Source: a virus
Strand: one strand, 5' to 3'
Length of the DNA: 21,848 bases
IMG/VR virus record: IMGVR_UViG_3300045738_001503
Coordinates: 1 to 21,848 of that record
Below, piece by piece: positions 1 to 8,343 of this stretch. The first letter of the stretch is position 1. The number at the start of each line of letters is the position of its first letter. The translations under genes were made by a program, and so were the position numbers. Below the pieces are notes generated by a model. It saw nothing but the letters and a program-made list of their open reading frames with translations, was not told the origin of the DNA and searched no databases.

Positions 1-3000
1 ATGGTTGGCGCTTATGTGAACTCAAAGCTCAGCGCCGCCGACGGCGACGGCGACGGCATCGTCGACTGGGGCGCCCTGGGCTCCGCCGGCCCGTCCGCGT
101 ATATAAACGAGCAAATAGCAGCAGAATACAGTAAAGAAATTAAAATTCTGCAGCTAGGAGCGTTAACTATTTTTGACGACCAAATATTTAAAAAGCCTTT
201 TCTATCCGATAATAAAAATAGATATGCGCATTTTCCTGGCAATATGGACAAATATTATCCGAGCGACAACAACCCGATCACGAATACGAGGAGCTATAAG
301 AAGCATAAAAATGTTTTATCTAGATCGTGGCCTTTGAACACAAAACTTAAAGATATTGATAACAGACCATGGGTTTGGTATTACATGATGATGGCGTATA
401 CTGGCATATTTCTTACAATAGATCACGACAACGAGGGCAACTACCCTAGACGTAGTTTTCCAAACACTTGGCTCCGGGACCATGATTTCTGGAATGATGA
501 ACTCGACCCGGCTTATCCGGATGCCCTTTACGACGGCACTAACTTTAAACCATACAATAGTGATTATGTAGACTGGTGGAAGCTATATGCGAAATCGTCC
601 GGTTTGAGAAAACTAGTAAAAATAGTTAGAAAAATTCTGCTGGAAACACAGTACTGGAGCAAGAAGAAGAGCAAGGAGGGGTTCTGGAACACCTCGAATG
701 GCTTCGGAAAAAAAGATAAGAATAACAAAACTTGGGAATTTAACCTTGCGATCGCTTTTATGGAGTTAACAATAGCAGAAGCGGCCGGCCTGCAATATGA
801 TAGAATAGGAAAATTCGACAACCTGCCAGATTATTTTTCAAATCCCAATAATGCCGTGATATTTGGGACTTATCAAAATCCAATGATCAATGTTAAAGCG
901 ATTGGTCAAGGAGCACAAGAACAGACATTCCCGCGCGGCTATTATGGCACCGTGAGCGTCCAATGGAAGAGGCCCTCTTCGATACCGGCTAGCAGTGGCA
1001 TCAAACAAAATCTCTGGATCATCAAGGACCACTACTATGGTGAGGTACATGACCTGAGCAAGACGGAGGCTGCCATCGCCGGTGGCCTGGGCGGTGACAA
1101 CGACCCCGCGGGCGGGGTCTACCTCCCTCTCGACGTTCTCGCGGCCGCCGCCGGCGCCGTCGACGAGGCCTTGAACGACAGCCCGGAACTGATCGCATAT
1201 AAAGGCGAACATGTCAGAACCGTCTCCGGACCGGGCGCCGTGGGCTGGATCGGCCGGATCCATGGCCATGTACTAAAAACTCTAACTGAAGGACACGGCG
1301 ACGCCGGCTTCAAACAAAATGGTCGTTGGAAAGATTATGAGTTTTATTACCCACACTTCTTAGCATTCGAAAGAATATTCAGAGACACTGAAAGTCCTTT
1401 GAATGCACCCCCACAACAAATAATTGAGAGCTTTTCTGGCGACGGCGAAAAAGTCAATAAAGAGTTGTATAACGCGCTAAGCTTCGTACCTGATAGTCTG
1501 ATGCCGCGGGCCTTGAGGGCAGAAGCTGGATCGGCGGGCCTCCAAGCGCGCCTTGTCGCCGATGCATCTAACATACAAAGCTCCGGCCTGTATAATCCAA
1601 ATATATTAAAATATGAGCTTCCTTCACTAATGGCCCGCGTAAAGCTTTTCGGTCCGGATGCGACGGCGCAGCAAATACAAGATGCTATTGGTGCGGCCAA
1701 TCCAGAAGCTCAGCTTTCTACGCTAGCAGATCAAATAGAAATAACAAATTTAGATAAAAGCCTTGTATACCAAAATACTATAACACCAATATCAGAAAAT
1801 TCTAATATTCAAATAAACGAAGTTAAGAATATATCAAAGCTTGTTAAAGGTACAGTAGCACCGTTTCCAGAATATCTAATTGAAGAGGCCGGCGGCGTTC
1901 GGGCTGCAGCGCACGCCGCGGCAGTGGCGGCGAACCTTAACGCCGCCTACGAGGCCACCGCCGCGACCACCGCGCAGTACGACTACGATCCGGGGGCGCC
2001 GACCGGGTACCCATCGGACGAAGGCGGCTACCTCGGCGGCGCATTTTTCATAAAATATCTCGACGAAGAAGAGTATAGTCTCGCCGATCAAAACGAGAGA
2101 AGCGCGGCACTTAACAAACAATTTGAAAATATTGTCGCCATGGAATTTCATGCATTTGATCTAAACAAATTAAAGGCAGTACTGACTACAGATGATCCTA
2201 AGTTCGCGGGAAATGGCTGGGTATACGATAGCATAAATCCTGTGCTGGACATGTACGAGGAACTCCCCAATCCTAAAAAGAAGACCCCGAAGGGCGCCCA
2301 TACCTCGGCCCAGAAAGATATCGCCCTCCTGCTGGCCGGCCTGAACGAGATGTTGACATCTGCTTATGAATATTCTATTTTCGTCACAGAACAAGAAATG
2401 TTAGTTTTATACGAAACTCTCAAGAACACCAGCCAAGAGGAATTCCTCGCCCTGGACACTGCCGCGGCCTACGCAGAATCCGCCGCGGCCCAGGCAGAAG
2501 CCTTAGAAGCTGCCGTGACGCCGGCTAAATATTTACCAGGAGATGCCACCATCCCGCCGGCCGTCATTGTCGCTGACAATAGAATTACAAATGAAACATA
2601 TAACTTTAACTTTGCCGGCAAATTAGCTCCAGATGTTCACGATTTGATAGAAAGCCTTTATCCAGGCGATAAATCTTTAAGCGCCAATTTCGCGAGTGAT
2701 TACAAAAAATTATACTCCGAAACCACCTTAGAACAAACAAATTACAAAGCACAAATATTTGGCCAATTGTTGTCTAAAAAACTAAACGACAAGCTACAAG
2801 AATACTTACCCTCTGGCCACGACTTTAACGAAGAAAAACTAGACAAAATCAAAGAATTTTTGACCATAGAGGGCTTTTCAGCGTTACAGTATGCATATTC
2901 GACGCAAATGTTTGCCAAAATGAAATCATCCAGGCTTCAAAATCGCAAGTTTATGAAAAAAGTGTGGAAGAAAATCCTAAAAAGTCCTTTGGTTAGCGAC

Positions 3001-6000
3001 GGTGTAGATCCCAGATGTGAGAAAGTTTTAGAGAAGATCGGTGTTCCGGGAGCGCTCTCTCAGAATACTGAGACGGACTTCTTTAAAATTGAAGAGATAA
3101 AACCAAAAATTATAGAATTTTATGAAAAGACACTTTGCAAAGACGTTTATGAGACTAAAACAGGCGGACAAGGTGCTACTCGTACTTCGTTATTGCAAGG
3201 TATGGTCAGATTGGTTATAAAAGTTTATACTCTAGAAATGTGTTTAGCTTCTGTAATCGCTTGGGACAGTTTTGATCTTGAAGATGTGTTTAAAGACACT
3301 GGAATGGCAGCGGTCGTCTTACAAAATATATCTCAAGATTTTGATATAGAATTCTTGTCTTTCTTCGCGACAGATATGTTAAGAAAAGAAAATAATTTAA
3401 CTGATATACAATTAGCAGAATTAAGATTAGGCGTTAACGGCGCGCCACAAAGTAGTATGGAATTTTTAATCGCCAAGGAAGCCGAAAGTATTTCTGGCAT
3501 TGTTAAAAGCATGTTCGTGAACAGTTTCCCGATTAGCACAGATTTACAAGTTTCCTTGCTAAAAAATTCTGATCCAGATTATATTCAGGACTTTTTAAGA
3601 GAGATCCCGGGCACCGCCCAGAACCTCATCGAGAATTATAATATTGAAAATTTTGCGGAAGCAGGCAGTATTACCGGAAGTAGCGGCCCCGGGGGCAGCA
3701 CCGGTGCCATTGAATGGATTTCGGATGTAAGAATACGAGACAACATTTATACTATGAATTACGGCTCGGGCATAAAAAATCTTTATGTTGGAATCGACGC
3801 GAATGTGGGCAACCTCCACTGGCGCGACAAAGAAGAAATAGATATATATGGATTATCACCAGAAAGAGGCGCAAGATCTCAAAATAACAAAAACTATTTT
3901 CACTCTTTACCGATGAATTGGTATCATGAACTAGTGGAATCCTATTACCCATATTCTGACTGGCAGAACTATGCCTGGAATTTAAATTCGGGTAATCCAA
4001 ATTACTCCACGGGCGAGAATTTTAATTCTTTCTATAATTCTCAACATTATATTTTTGGAAGGTCAGACGCATTCTCTTTTGAAAACAGCCCAGAGACAGT
4101 GCACGGAAACGAATTAAACAAAATTTTGGGCAATATAACTTTTGAGCCTTACGTTAGGATCGAAGATTGGGACGAGGGAGAAGAAAGAGATTTTGTAGCT
4201 GAAATTTACAGCAATCTTGATTCCAATGGAGAACCGTGCGACGAAGTTGTGTTGACAGCGACTTTTGATATCAAAGATTATTCAGATATTATAGATGAAA
4301 TCAACGATAAAAGAAAAGAAGAAAACAATGTTTTTAAAAGTCATATATACGATTACGTCCCTCTTCCTGTGTGGAGTCACTTTTATAATCGTTATTTCTT
4401 AAAAGCGATTAACGAGTCAGAAGCACTAACTGGCTTGTTCGACAATTTTGGTTTAAAGCCATTCTTCAAAAAGGTTAGTTTTGGAATGCGCATGAGCTAT
4501 TCAACTGCTAATCCAGAGTTGGACAAAGAGCCCTTAATCTCAAGTTTGGATACACGGTCATCAACGACACCTTTGAAAAAGGTTAAATCTATCCTAGGCC
4601 GTAGGCCGTATTTTTCTGGCGGAGATGAGCCCGACATGCTATACGAGCTACAAATACCAATTGTTGAAATAGAAAAAGAAGTTAAGTCAATTGATAGGAC
4701 ACAATCATTTGTTGTGGAAAATAGTGATTTAATTCCATTTAGCGAGTTAGGCGCTGGCATACAAGAAAATTGGTCTTTCCATCATTATAAAAATCCTCAC
4801 CAATTCTTCTATAACAATCTGGCCAACGGAATGCTACAAGAAATTAAAAATTCTCCTGAATTTAAATTAATGTACGACTATCTTTTCCCGATGAGAAGAT
4901 ATATGGCCATGGCATCGATTATGGCATCTGATGGGCTCTCCAAATTTATTCCCAATCCTACGGATATTTTAGATAAGACCAAACAATCGTTGTCCAACAT
5001 CATTGATAACATTTCAAATTCTACAGATTTTAAACACTTACCAGATCCAATAGCTAATTTATTGGCAGACCGCGCCATGCGTGCAGAAGCTGGAACGGCC
5101 GCCAAAGAACCTGATATGACTAAAGAAATCTTAAAGATTGTCCTCAGAACTCCGCTGCTTGTCCTCAAAGGATTCGTAGAAATTACAGATCCAGCTGTTA
5201 TAACTGCCAAGAGAATTATAGATATTTCAAGAATTATCGCTTCTCTTACCTTGGCTGCAATTAAACAAGGCGTGGCAACTGCGAAAAGAATAATACAGTC
5301 CGGCATCGACGCTGCGAAACAAATTTTAAAGCAGTTAGAAATGCAGCTTAGTTTTGGAGTCGGATTTGCGAAGTCAGCTGCCGCGGCCTTGCCGAAAGTC
5401 ACGATTCCGGCCACCGCCGCAAGCACAGAAACAGTCCCGGCCCAGGCCGGCTTCGGGGCCGGCGGTGTGATTAAAAATGAAACAGGAGGGCCCTTATATA
5501 TACAAATAAGCAAGAACGGTGAACCTCATGATATTCATATTCCTATTGGAAAAGAATATACCCTACAGTCCGGAGAAAGTTTTGCCGGCTTCGATGCGAT
5601 GGAAAAAACTATCCCGGGCCAGCCTGGTGGACAAATAGACCTTGCTAGTCTCGTAGAAATTGATACAAGCGACGCAGATATTGCAAAATGGGTCTTTAAT
5701 ATAACTGATCCACCAACTGATCCATCACCTTTTGGCGATGACAAAAAAGCAGAAGAGCAATGGGAAGAATTTAAAACTGAGTTTGAAAATTTACGAGGCT
5801 TACTAGACGATTATATAGAAAGCAAGAATATGCTTAAAAAATTAGAAGAGAAAAAACGAGATCTAGAGGAAAATGCAGAAGAGGACATAGCAGAAGCAGA
5901 AAGAAGGTTAAAAGCCGCGTATCAATCTCCATATTTACTTCCAGGCATTTGGGCGGCCATGATGCCATCGGTTATTCCTTTCGGCGGCGGCGTCCACCCA

Positions 6001-6138
6001 TTCCCGATGCCTATACCGTTTGTAAGTACTGTTCCTGGCATGATTTATCTCGCTATACTATTTATAGATGCTATAGAAGAAAAAATGCACGACGACATGC
6101 AAAACGCAAAAGATCCAAATTGTGAGGATCAACTTTAG
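1..6138 (+). CDS. Giant virion-associated protein of unknown function, probably 5'-partial
   Basis: An open frame of 2045 codons runs from the first base of the window to a TAG at 6136. The first codon is ATG but nothing upstream is visible, so the true start may lie outside. Residues 14-22 have the D-x-D-x-D-G-x-x-D spacing of an EF-hand or thrombospondin type-3 calcium loop. Most of the protein is Asn/Asp/Tyr-rich and matches no domain I can name. Residues about 1705-1790 form hydrophobic or amphipathic helices in which TAKRII occurs twice. Residues about 1915-1975 are a charged coiled coil, followed by a hydrophobic Pro/Gly-rich stretch (about 1977-2030) ending in an acidic tail. The gp25 gene starts 12 nt downstream, so a role in the tail or baseplate is likely from position. 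The C-terminal layout recalls unnamed giant proteins from marine phage contigs (memory, unverified). GC-rich islands break up the AT-rich frame. A tape measure role is possible but not supported. Confidence 0.85.
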   Translation: MVGAYVNSKLSAADGDGDGIVDWGALGSAGPSAYINEQIAAEYSKEIKILQLGALTIFDDQIFKKPFLSDNKNRYAHFPGNMDKYYPSDNNPITNTRSYKKHKNVLSRSWPLNTKLKDIDNRPWVWYYMMMAYTGIFLTIDHDNEGNYPRRSFPNTWLRDHDFWNDELDPAYPDALYDGTNFKPYNSDYVDWWKLYAKSSGLRKLVKIVRKILLETQYWSKKKSKEGFWNTSNGFGKKDKNNKTWEFNLAIAFMELTIAEAAGLQYDRIGKFDNLPDYFSNPNNAVIFGTYQNPMINVKAIGQGAQEQTFPRGYYGTVSVQWKRPSSIPASSGIKQNLWIIKDHYYGEVHDLSKTEAAIAGGLGGDNDPAGGVYLPLDVLAAAAGAVDEALNDSPELIAYKGEHVRTVSGPGAVGWIGRIHGHVLKTLTEGHGDAGFKQNGRWKDYEFYYPHFLAFERIFRDTESPLNAPPQQIIESFSGDGEKVNKELYNALSFVPDSLMPRALRAEAGSAGLQARLVADASNIQSSGLYNPNILKYELPSLMARVKLFGPDATAQQIQDAIGAANPEAQLSTLADQIEITNLDKSLVYQNTITPISENSNIQINEVKNISKLVKGTVAPFPEYLIEEAGGVRAAAHAAAVAANLNAAYEATAATTAQYDYDPGAPTGYPSDEGGYLGGAFFIKYLDEEEYSLADQNERSAALNKQFENIVAMEFHAFDLNKLKAVLTTDDPKFAGNGWVYDSINPVLDMYEELPNPKKKTPKGAHTSAQKDIALLLAGLNEMLTSAYEYSIFVTEQEMLVLYETLKNTSQEEFLALDTAAAYAESAAAQAEALEAAVTPAKYLPGDATIPPAVIVADNRITNETYNFNFAGKLAPDVHDLIESLYPGDKSLSANFASDYKKLYSETTLEQTNYKAQIFGQLLSKKLNDKLQEYLPSGHDFNEEKLDKIKEFLTIEGFSALQYAYSTQMFAKMKSSRLQNRKFMKKVWKKILKSPLVSDGVDPRCEKVLEKIGVPGALSQNTETDFFKIEEIKPKIIEFYEKTLCKDVYETKTGGQGATRTSLLQGMVRLVIKVYTLEMCLASVIAWDSFDLEDVFKDTGMAAVVLQNISQDFDIEFLSFFATDMLRKENNLTDIQLAELRLGVNGAPQSSMEFLIAKEAESISGIVKSMFVNSFPISTDLQVSLLKNSDPDYIQDFLREIPGTAQNLIENYNIENFAEAGSITGSSGPGGSTGAIEWISDVRIRDNIYTMNYGSGIKNLYVGIDANVGNLHWRDKEEIDIYGLSPERGARSQNNKNYFHSLPMNWYHELVESYYPYSDWQNYAWNLNSGNPNYSTGENFNSFYNSQHYIFGRSDAFSFENSPETVHGNELNKILGNITFEPYVRIEDWDEGEERDFVAEIYSNLDSNGEPCDEVVLTATFDIKDYSDIIDEINDKRKEENNVFKSHIYDYVPLPVWSHFYNRYFLKAINESEALTGLFDNFGLKPFFKKVSFGMRMSYSTANPELDKEPLISSLDTRSSTTPLKKVKSILGRRPYFSGGDEPDMLYELQIPIVEIEKEVKSIDRTQSFVVENSDLIPFSELGAGIQENWSFHHYKNPHQFFYNNLANGMLQEIKNSPEFKLMYDYLFPMRRYMAMASIMASDGLSKFIPNPTDILDKTKQSLSNIIDNISNSTDFKHLPDPIANLLADRAMRAEAGTAAKEPDMTKEILKIVLRTPLLVLKGFVEITDPAVITAKRIIDISRIIASLTLAAIKQGVATAKRIIQSGIDAAKQILKQLEMQLSFGVGFAKSAAAALPKVTIPATAASTETVPAQAGFGAGGVIKNETGGPLYIQISKNGEPHDIHIPIGKEYTLQSGESFAGFDAMEKTIPGQPGGQIDLASLVEIDTSDADIAKWVFNITDPPTDPSPFGDDKKAEEQWEEFKTEFENLRGLLDDYIESKNMLKKLEEKKRDLEENAEEDIAEAERRLKAAYQSPYLLPGIWAAMMPSVIPFGGGVHPFPMPIPFVSTVPGMIYLAILFIDAIEEKMHDDMQNAKDPNCEDQL
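31..99 (+). other. GC-rich in-frame island 1 (Asp/Gly/Ala coding)
   Basis: 57 of these 69 bases are G or C (83%), within a gene whose ordinary stretches can be as low as 27% (2701-2760). It encodes a Ser/Ala/Asp/Gly-rich segment that includes an alternating Asp-Gly run with the spacing of a calcium-binding loop. Codons end almost only in G or C. The frame is intact on both sides. Confidence 0.8.
1071..1170 (+). other. GC-rich in-frame island 2 (Gly/Ala coding)
   Basis: 77 of 100 bases are G or C. The segment encodes a Gly-Gly/Asp/Pro stretch followed by an Ala-rich run near residues 379-390, between Asn/Lys/Tyr-rich sequence of normal AT-rich codon use. High GC continues more weakly to about 1265. 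The high GC also opens a long spurious reading frame on the opposite strand. Confidence 0.8.
1507..1536 (+). repeat. Copy 1 of the decapeptide repeat RA[LM]RAEAG[ST]A
   Basis: Residues 503-512 read RALRAEAGSA. A near copy, RAMRAEAGTA, lies at residues 1691-1700 of the same protein. The shorter AEAGS also occurs at residues 1219-1223, and EEAGG at 628-632. Most of these sites are followed by flexible, GC-rich coding sequence. A maturation-protease site is one possible reading; shared linker sequence is another. Confidence 0.5.
1888..2040 (+). other. GC-rich in-frame island 3 (Ala-rich)
   Basis: About 75% of the bases are G or C (112 of the 150 bases 1891-2040). The segment encodes an Ala-rich stretch with clustered His/Ala, then an Asp/Tyr/Gly/Pro-rich stretch ending in Gly-Gly. 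It starts right after the EEAG motif at residues 628-631 and returns to AT-rich coding at about 2045. Confidence 0.8.
5071..5100 (+). repeat. Copy 2 of the decapeptide repeat RA[LM]RAEAG[ST]A
   Basis: Residues 1691-1700 read RAMRAEAGTA. They match the copy at residues 503-512 at eight of ten positions, with conservative changes (L/M, S/T) at the other two. The two copies are 1188 residues apart and use partly different codons, so this is not a recent DNA duplication. Confidence 0.5.
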
Positions 6139-6142
6139 GGGG
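6137..6142 (+). promoter_or_regulatory. Shine-Dalgarno for the gp25-like gene, overlapping the upstream stop
   Basis: AGGGGG begins inside the TAG stop of the preceding giant gene and lies 8 nt before the ATG at 6151. It is the strongest ribosome binding site in the window and fixes the gp25 start. Its overlap with the stop codon points to coupled translation. Confidence 0.7.
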
Positions 6143-6150
6143 CATAACAA

Positions 6151-6546
6151 ATGAACGGTATCGGGCCAAAATTACCACTACAAAGAGACGATGTAAATGG
6201 CAACTATACACTCATTACTAGTTACGCCGAAGAGATAAAACAAAATTTTAAAAACCTTCTTTTAACTTCACCAGGTGAAAGAATGATGAATCCGGATTTT
6301 GGTGTTGGTTTAAGAAGTTTTTTATTTGAACCGGCACAAAAAGTAACCGGGATGATTAGACAAAGAATAGCAAGTCAAGTTTCTAGATATATGCCGTTCA
6401 TAAGAGTAAATAAAATACTTTTTAATCACGGGCTTGATCCTTCTACATCGGCCGATTCAAGTGTCCTATCCATAATCATTGAATATGAAGCTCCTAGTAT
6501 AAATTTGCAGTCTAGCTTGCAGATACAAGCTGAGGATATAAACTAA
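6151..6546 (+). CDS. gp25: Baseplate wedge protein, gp25 / gpW family
   Basis: A 131-residue protein of the length usual for T4 gp25 and P2 gpW. In contractile-tail phages, family members sit in the inner baseplate wedge, bind gp6/gpJ and help nucleate the sheath. The family signature is at residues 40-55: a Ser-Pro-Gly-Glu-Arg turn, then N-P-x-F-G-x-G-L-R. In T4-like and P2-like relatives the same region reads pGer..P.fG.gl. The N-terminal 30 residues lead into a helix (Glu-Glu-Ile-Lys-Gln-Asn-Phe-Lys) that precedes this turn in relatives. The start at 6151 follows a strong AGGGGG site with 8-nt spacing. The stop TAA at 6544-6546 directly abuts the next ATG. Despite the historical lysozyme label for this family, no catalytic residues can be argued from the sequence. 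A structural role is the confident call. Confidence 0.94.
   Translation: MNGIGPKLPLQRDDVNGNYTLITSYAEEIKQNFKNLLLTSPGERMMNPDFGVGLRSFLFEPAQKVTGMIRQRIASQVSRYMPFIRVNKILFNHGLDPSTSADSSVLSIIIEYEAPSINLQSSLQIQAEDIN
6532..6536 (+). promoter_or_regulatory. Shine-Dalgarno for the gp6/J-like gene
   Basis: GAGGA lies inside the last codons of the gp25-like gene, 10 nt before the ATG at 6547. The start codon directly follows the gp25 stop, so this site supports that start and suggests translational coupling. A TATAAA string at 6537-6542 lies right after it; I take that as chance. Confidence 0.6.
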
Positions 6547-8343
6547 ATGCCAAAGAAAAGTAAAAAATTAATAAAATACACCGATCGAGAATTTAATGAC
6601 ATCAAAAAAAGCTTGGTGAATTATGCGCAAAGATATTATCCTGATGTGCACAAAGACTTTTCTGAGGCTTCTTTTGGCTCGTTGATGCTGGATACGGTAG
6701 CATATGTCGGTGACATGCTTTCTTTTTATTTGGATTATCAAACAAACGAATCGTTTCTAGATACTGCAATCGAATATAACAATATTTTAAGATTAGGAGA
6801 GCAAGTGGGATATAAACAACCTCTTAGATCTAATTCGTTTGGTCTGGTGTCCATATATGTTATCGCCCCCGTGACATCCGGCGGATCATCTCCAGACGCT
6901 GATTATTTACCTGTTTTAGTCAGAGGCAGCAAGTTCTCCACTACCGCCGGCCGAATTTTTTCTTTAATAGACGATATTGATTTTGCAAACCCCGACAATG
7001 AAGTCGTTGTAGCTACTTCTAATTCACAAGATGGAAAACCAACATCGTACGCTGTAAAAACAATAGGCAGAGTTATTTCCGGAGAAGTAAAAACCGAAAC
7101 TGTAAGTGTTGGCAATTTCACAAGATTTTTGACAATTCCACTGTCAGATCCAGATATTACGGAGATCGTGTCTATCACGGACTCCGAAGGTCATGAATAT
7201 TTCGAAGTTGATTATTTATCACAAGACACAATATTCAGATCAGTTGTGAACAAAGATTCAGAGACCAGAAGATATATACCGGATGTTATGGTAACAACTT
7301 CTGTGCCAAGAAGATTTACTGTTTTTAATAGTTTTGGAACAATAAATATTAAATTTGGCTATGGTTCGGAAGAAAACCTCAAAACAGATAACACAATTCA
7401 CCCATCAAACGTTGTATTAAAGATGCATGGTAGAGATTACGAAACTGACAGAACATTCGATCCTTCAAAATTGGTAGAGACAAGCAAATTTGGCATTGCA
7501 CCGGCAAACACAATTCTTACTATAACATATAGAACGAACACAGTCGAGAACGTGAATGTCGCTTCACGAGCCCTTTCTGAGGTCGTTCAGCCTCTTTTTG
7601 TTTTTAGTTCTAACGCCACAAATAATTCAAAAATAGCGACTGTTCGCGATAGTTTGGAAGTAGTTAACGAATCACCGGTTATAGGGGACATATCTTTACC
7701 TACAGTTTCTGAATTAAAACAAAGAGTTAACGATGTTTTCTCTTCGCAAAACAGAGCAGTAACTGCTAGTGATTATGAGGCCTTGGTTTACAGGATGTCC
7801 CCTAGGTTTGGTTCAGCGAAGAGGGTTAAAATATACAGAGACCATGATTCTTTCAAGAGAAACTTAAACTTGTATGTTTTGTCCGAAGACGCCGATGGAA
7901 AATTTATGACAAGCAACCAGTTACTAAAGAACAATATAAAAACTTGGCTTAACCATTATAGAATGATAAACGACACAATTGACATATTAGATGCCAGAAT
8001 CATCAATATTAAAATTAATTTTGTCGCAGTCGTTGATTATAACCAGGATAAAATAGGCGCCTTGACAGCAGCAATAACGGAAATAGAAGAAATGTTTGAA
8101 CAGAAAATGGATATCGGACAGCCGGTATATATATCAAAAATATATGATGTTTTAAATAACTTAGATGAAATTGTTGATGTAACAGACGTGAAAATAACAA
8201 ACGAGACAGGAGGTTTATATTCCGACCAGGCATTGAATCTTAAAGAATACATTTCCGCAGATGGGAGAATTTTATACGCTCCAGAAAATACAGTTTATGA
8301 AATAAAATATCCTGATTTAGATATTAAGGGAACTATTAGATAA
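6547..8343 (+). CDS. gp6: Baseplate wedge protein, gp6 / gpJ family
   Basis: A 598-residue protein, close to T4 gp6 in length. In T4, gp6 dimers form the ring of inner wedges that holds the baseplate together and carries it through the contraction switch; P2 gpJ is the shorter counterpart. Residues about 10-90 are the typical N-terminal segment: Y-T-D-R-E-F, then acidic helices with G-S-L-M-L-D-T-V-A-Y-V-G-D and F-Y-L-D-Y-Q-x-N-E. This region is shared with gp6-like proteins of large marine myoviruses. Residues about 255-285 form a beta segment around a F-G-x-G motif. Residues 399-412 carry the Baseplate_J hallmark N-R-A-V-T-x-x-D-Y-E followed by a long basic strand. The C-terminal third alternates helix and strand as in gp6. 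The gene directly abuts gp25 and overlaps the next ATG by one base (TAATG). Confidence 0.94.
   Translation: MPKKSKKLIKYTDREFNDIKKSLVNYAQRYYPDVHKDFSEASFGSLMLDTVAYVGDMLSFYLDYQTNESFLDTAIEYNNILRLGEQVGYKQPLRSNSFGLVSIYVIAPVTSGGSSPDADYLPVLVRGSKFSTTAGRIFSLIDDIDFANPDNEVVVATSNSQDGKPTSYAVKTIGRVISGEVKTETVSVGNFTRFLTIPLSDPDITEIVSITDSEGHEYFEVDYLSQDTIFRSVVNKDSETRRYIPDVMVTTSVPRRFTVFNSFGTINIKFGYGSEENLKTDNTIHPSNVVLKMHGRDYETDRTFDPSKLVETSKFGIAPANTILTITYRTNTVENVNVASRALSEVVQPLFVFSSNATNNSKIATVRDSLEVVNESPVIGDISLPTVSELKQRVNDVFSSQNRAVTASDYEALVYRMSPRFGSAKRVKIYRDHDSFKRNLNLYVLSEDADGKFMTSNQLLKNNIKTWLNHYRMINDTIDILDARIINIKINFVAVVDYNQDKIGALTAAITEIEEMFEQKMDIGQPVYISKIYDVLNNLDEIVDVTDVKITNETGGLYSDQALNLKEYISADGRILYAPENTVYEIKYPDLDIKGTIR

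Noticed and set aside
748-755. GCGATCGC, the cyanobacterial HIP1 octamer
   Set aside because: A single copy only; HIP1-rich genomes carry many, so this does not indicate a cyanobacterial host.
838-1269. 143-codon minus-strand frame rich in Gly/Asp/Val
   Set aside because: It is kept open by the GC-rich island at 1071-1170; high GC removes stops on the opposite strand. No family resemblance.
4878-5513. 211-codon open frame on the minus strand
   Set aside because: It lies fully inside the well supported + strand giant gene, has no ribosome site, and reads as low-complexity Ser/Ile/Ala sequence opposite helical coding.
1-6138. Tape measure protein
   Set aside because: Size is suitable, but the sequence is not dominated by long regular helices, and no chaperone or frameshift gene is visible upstream.
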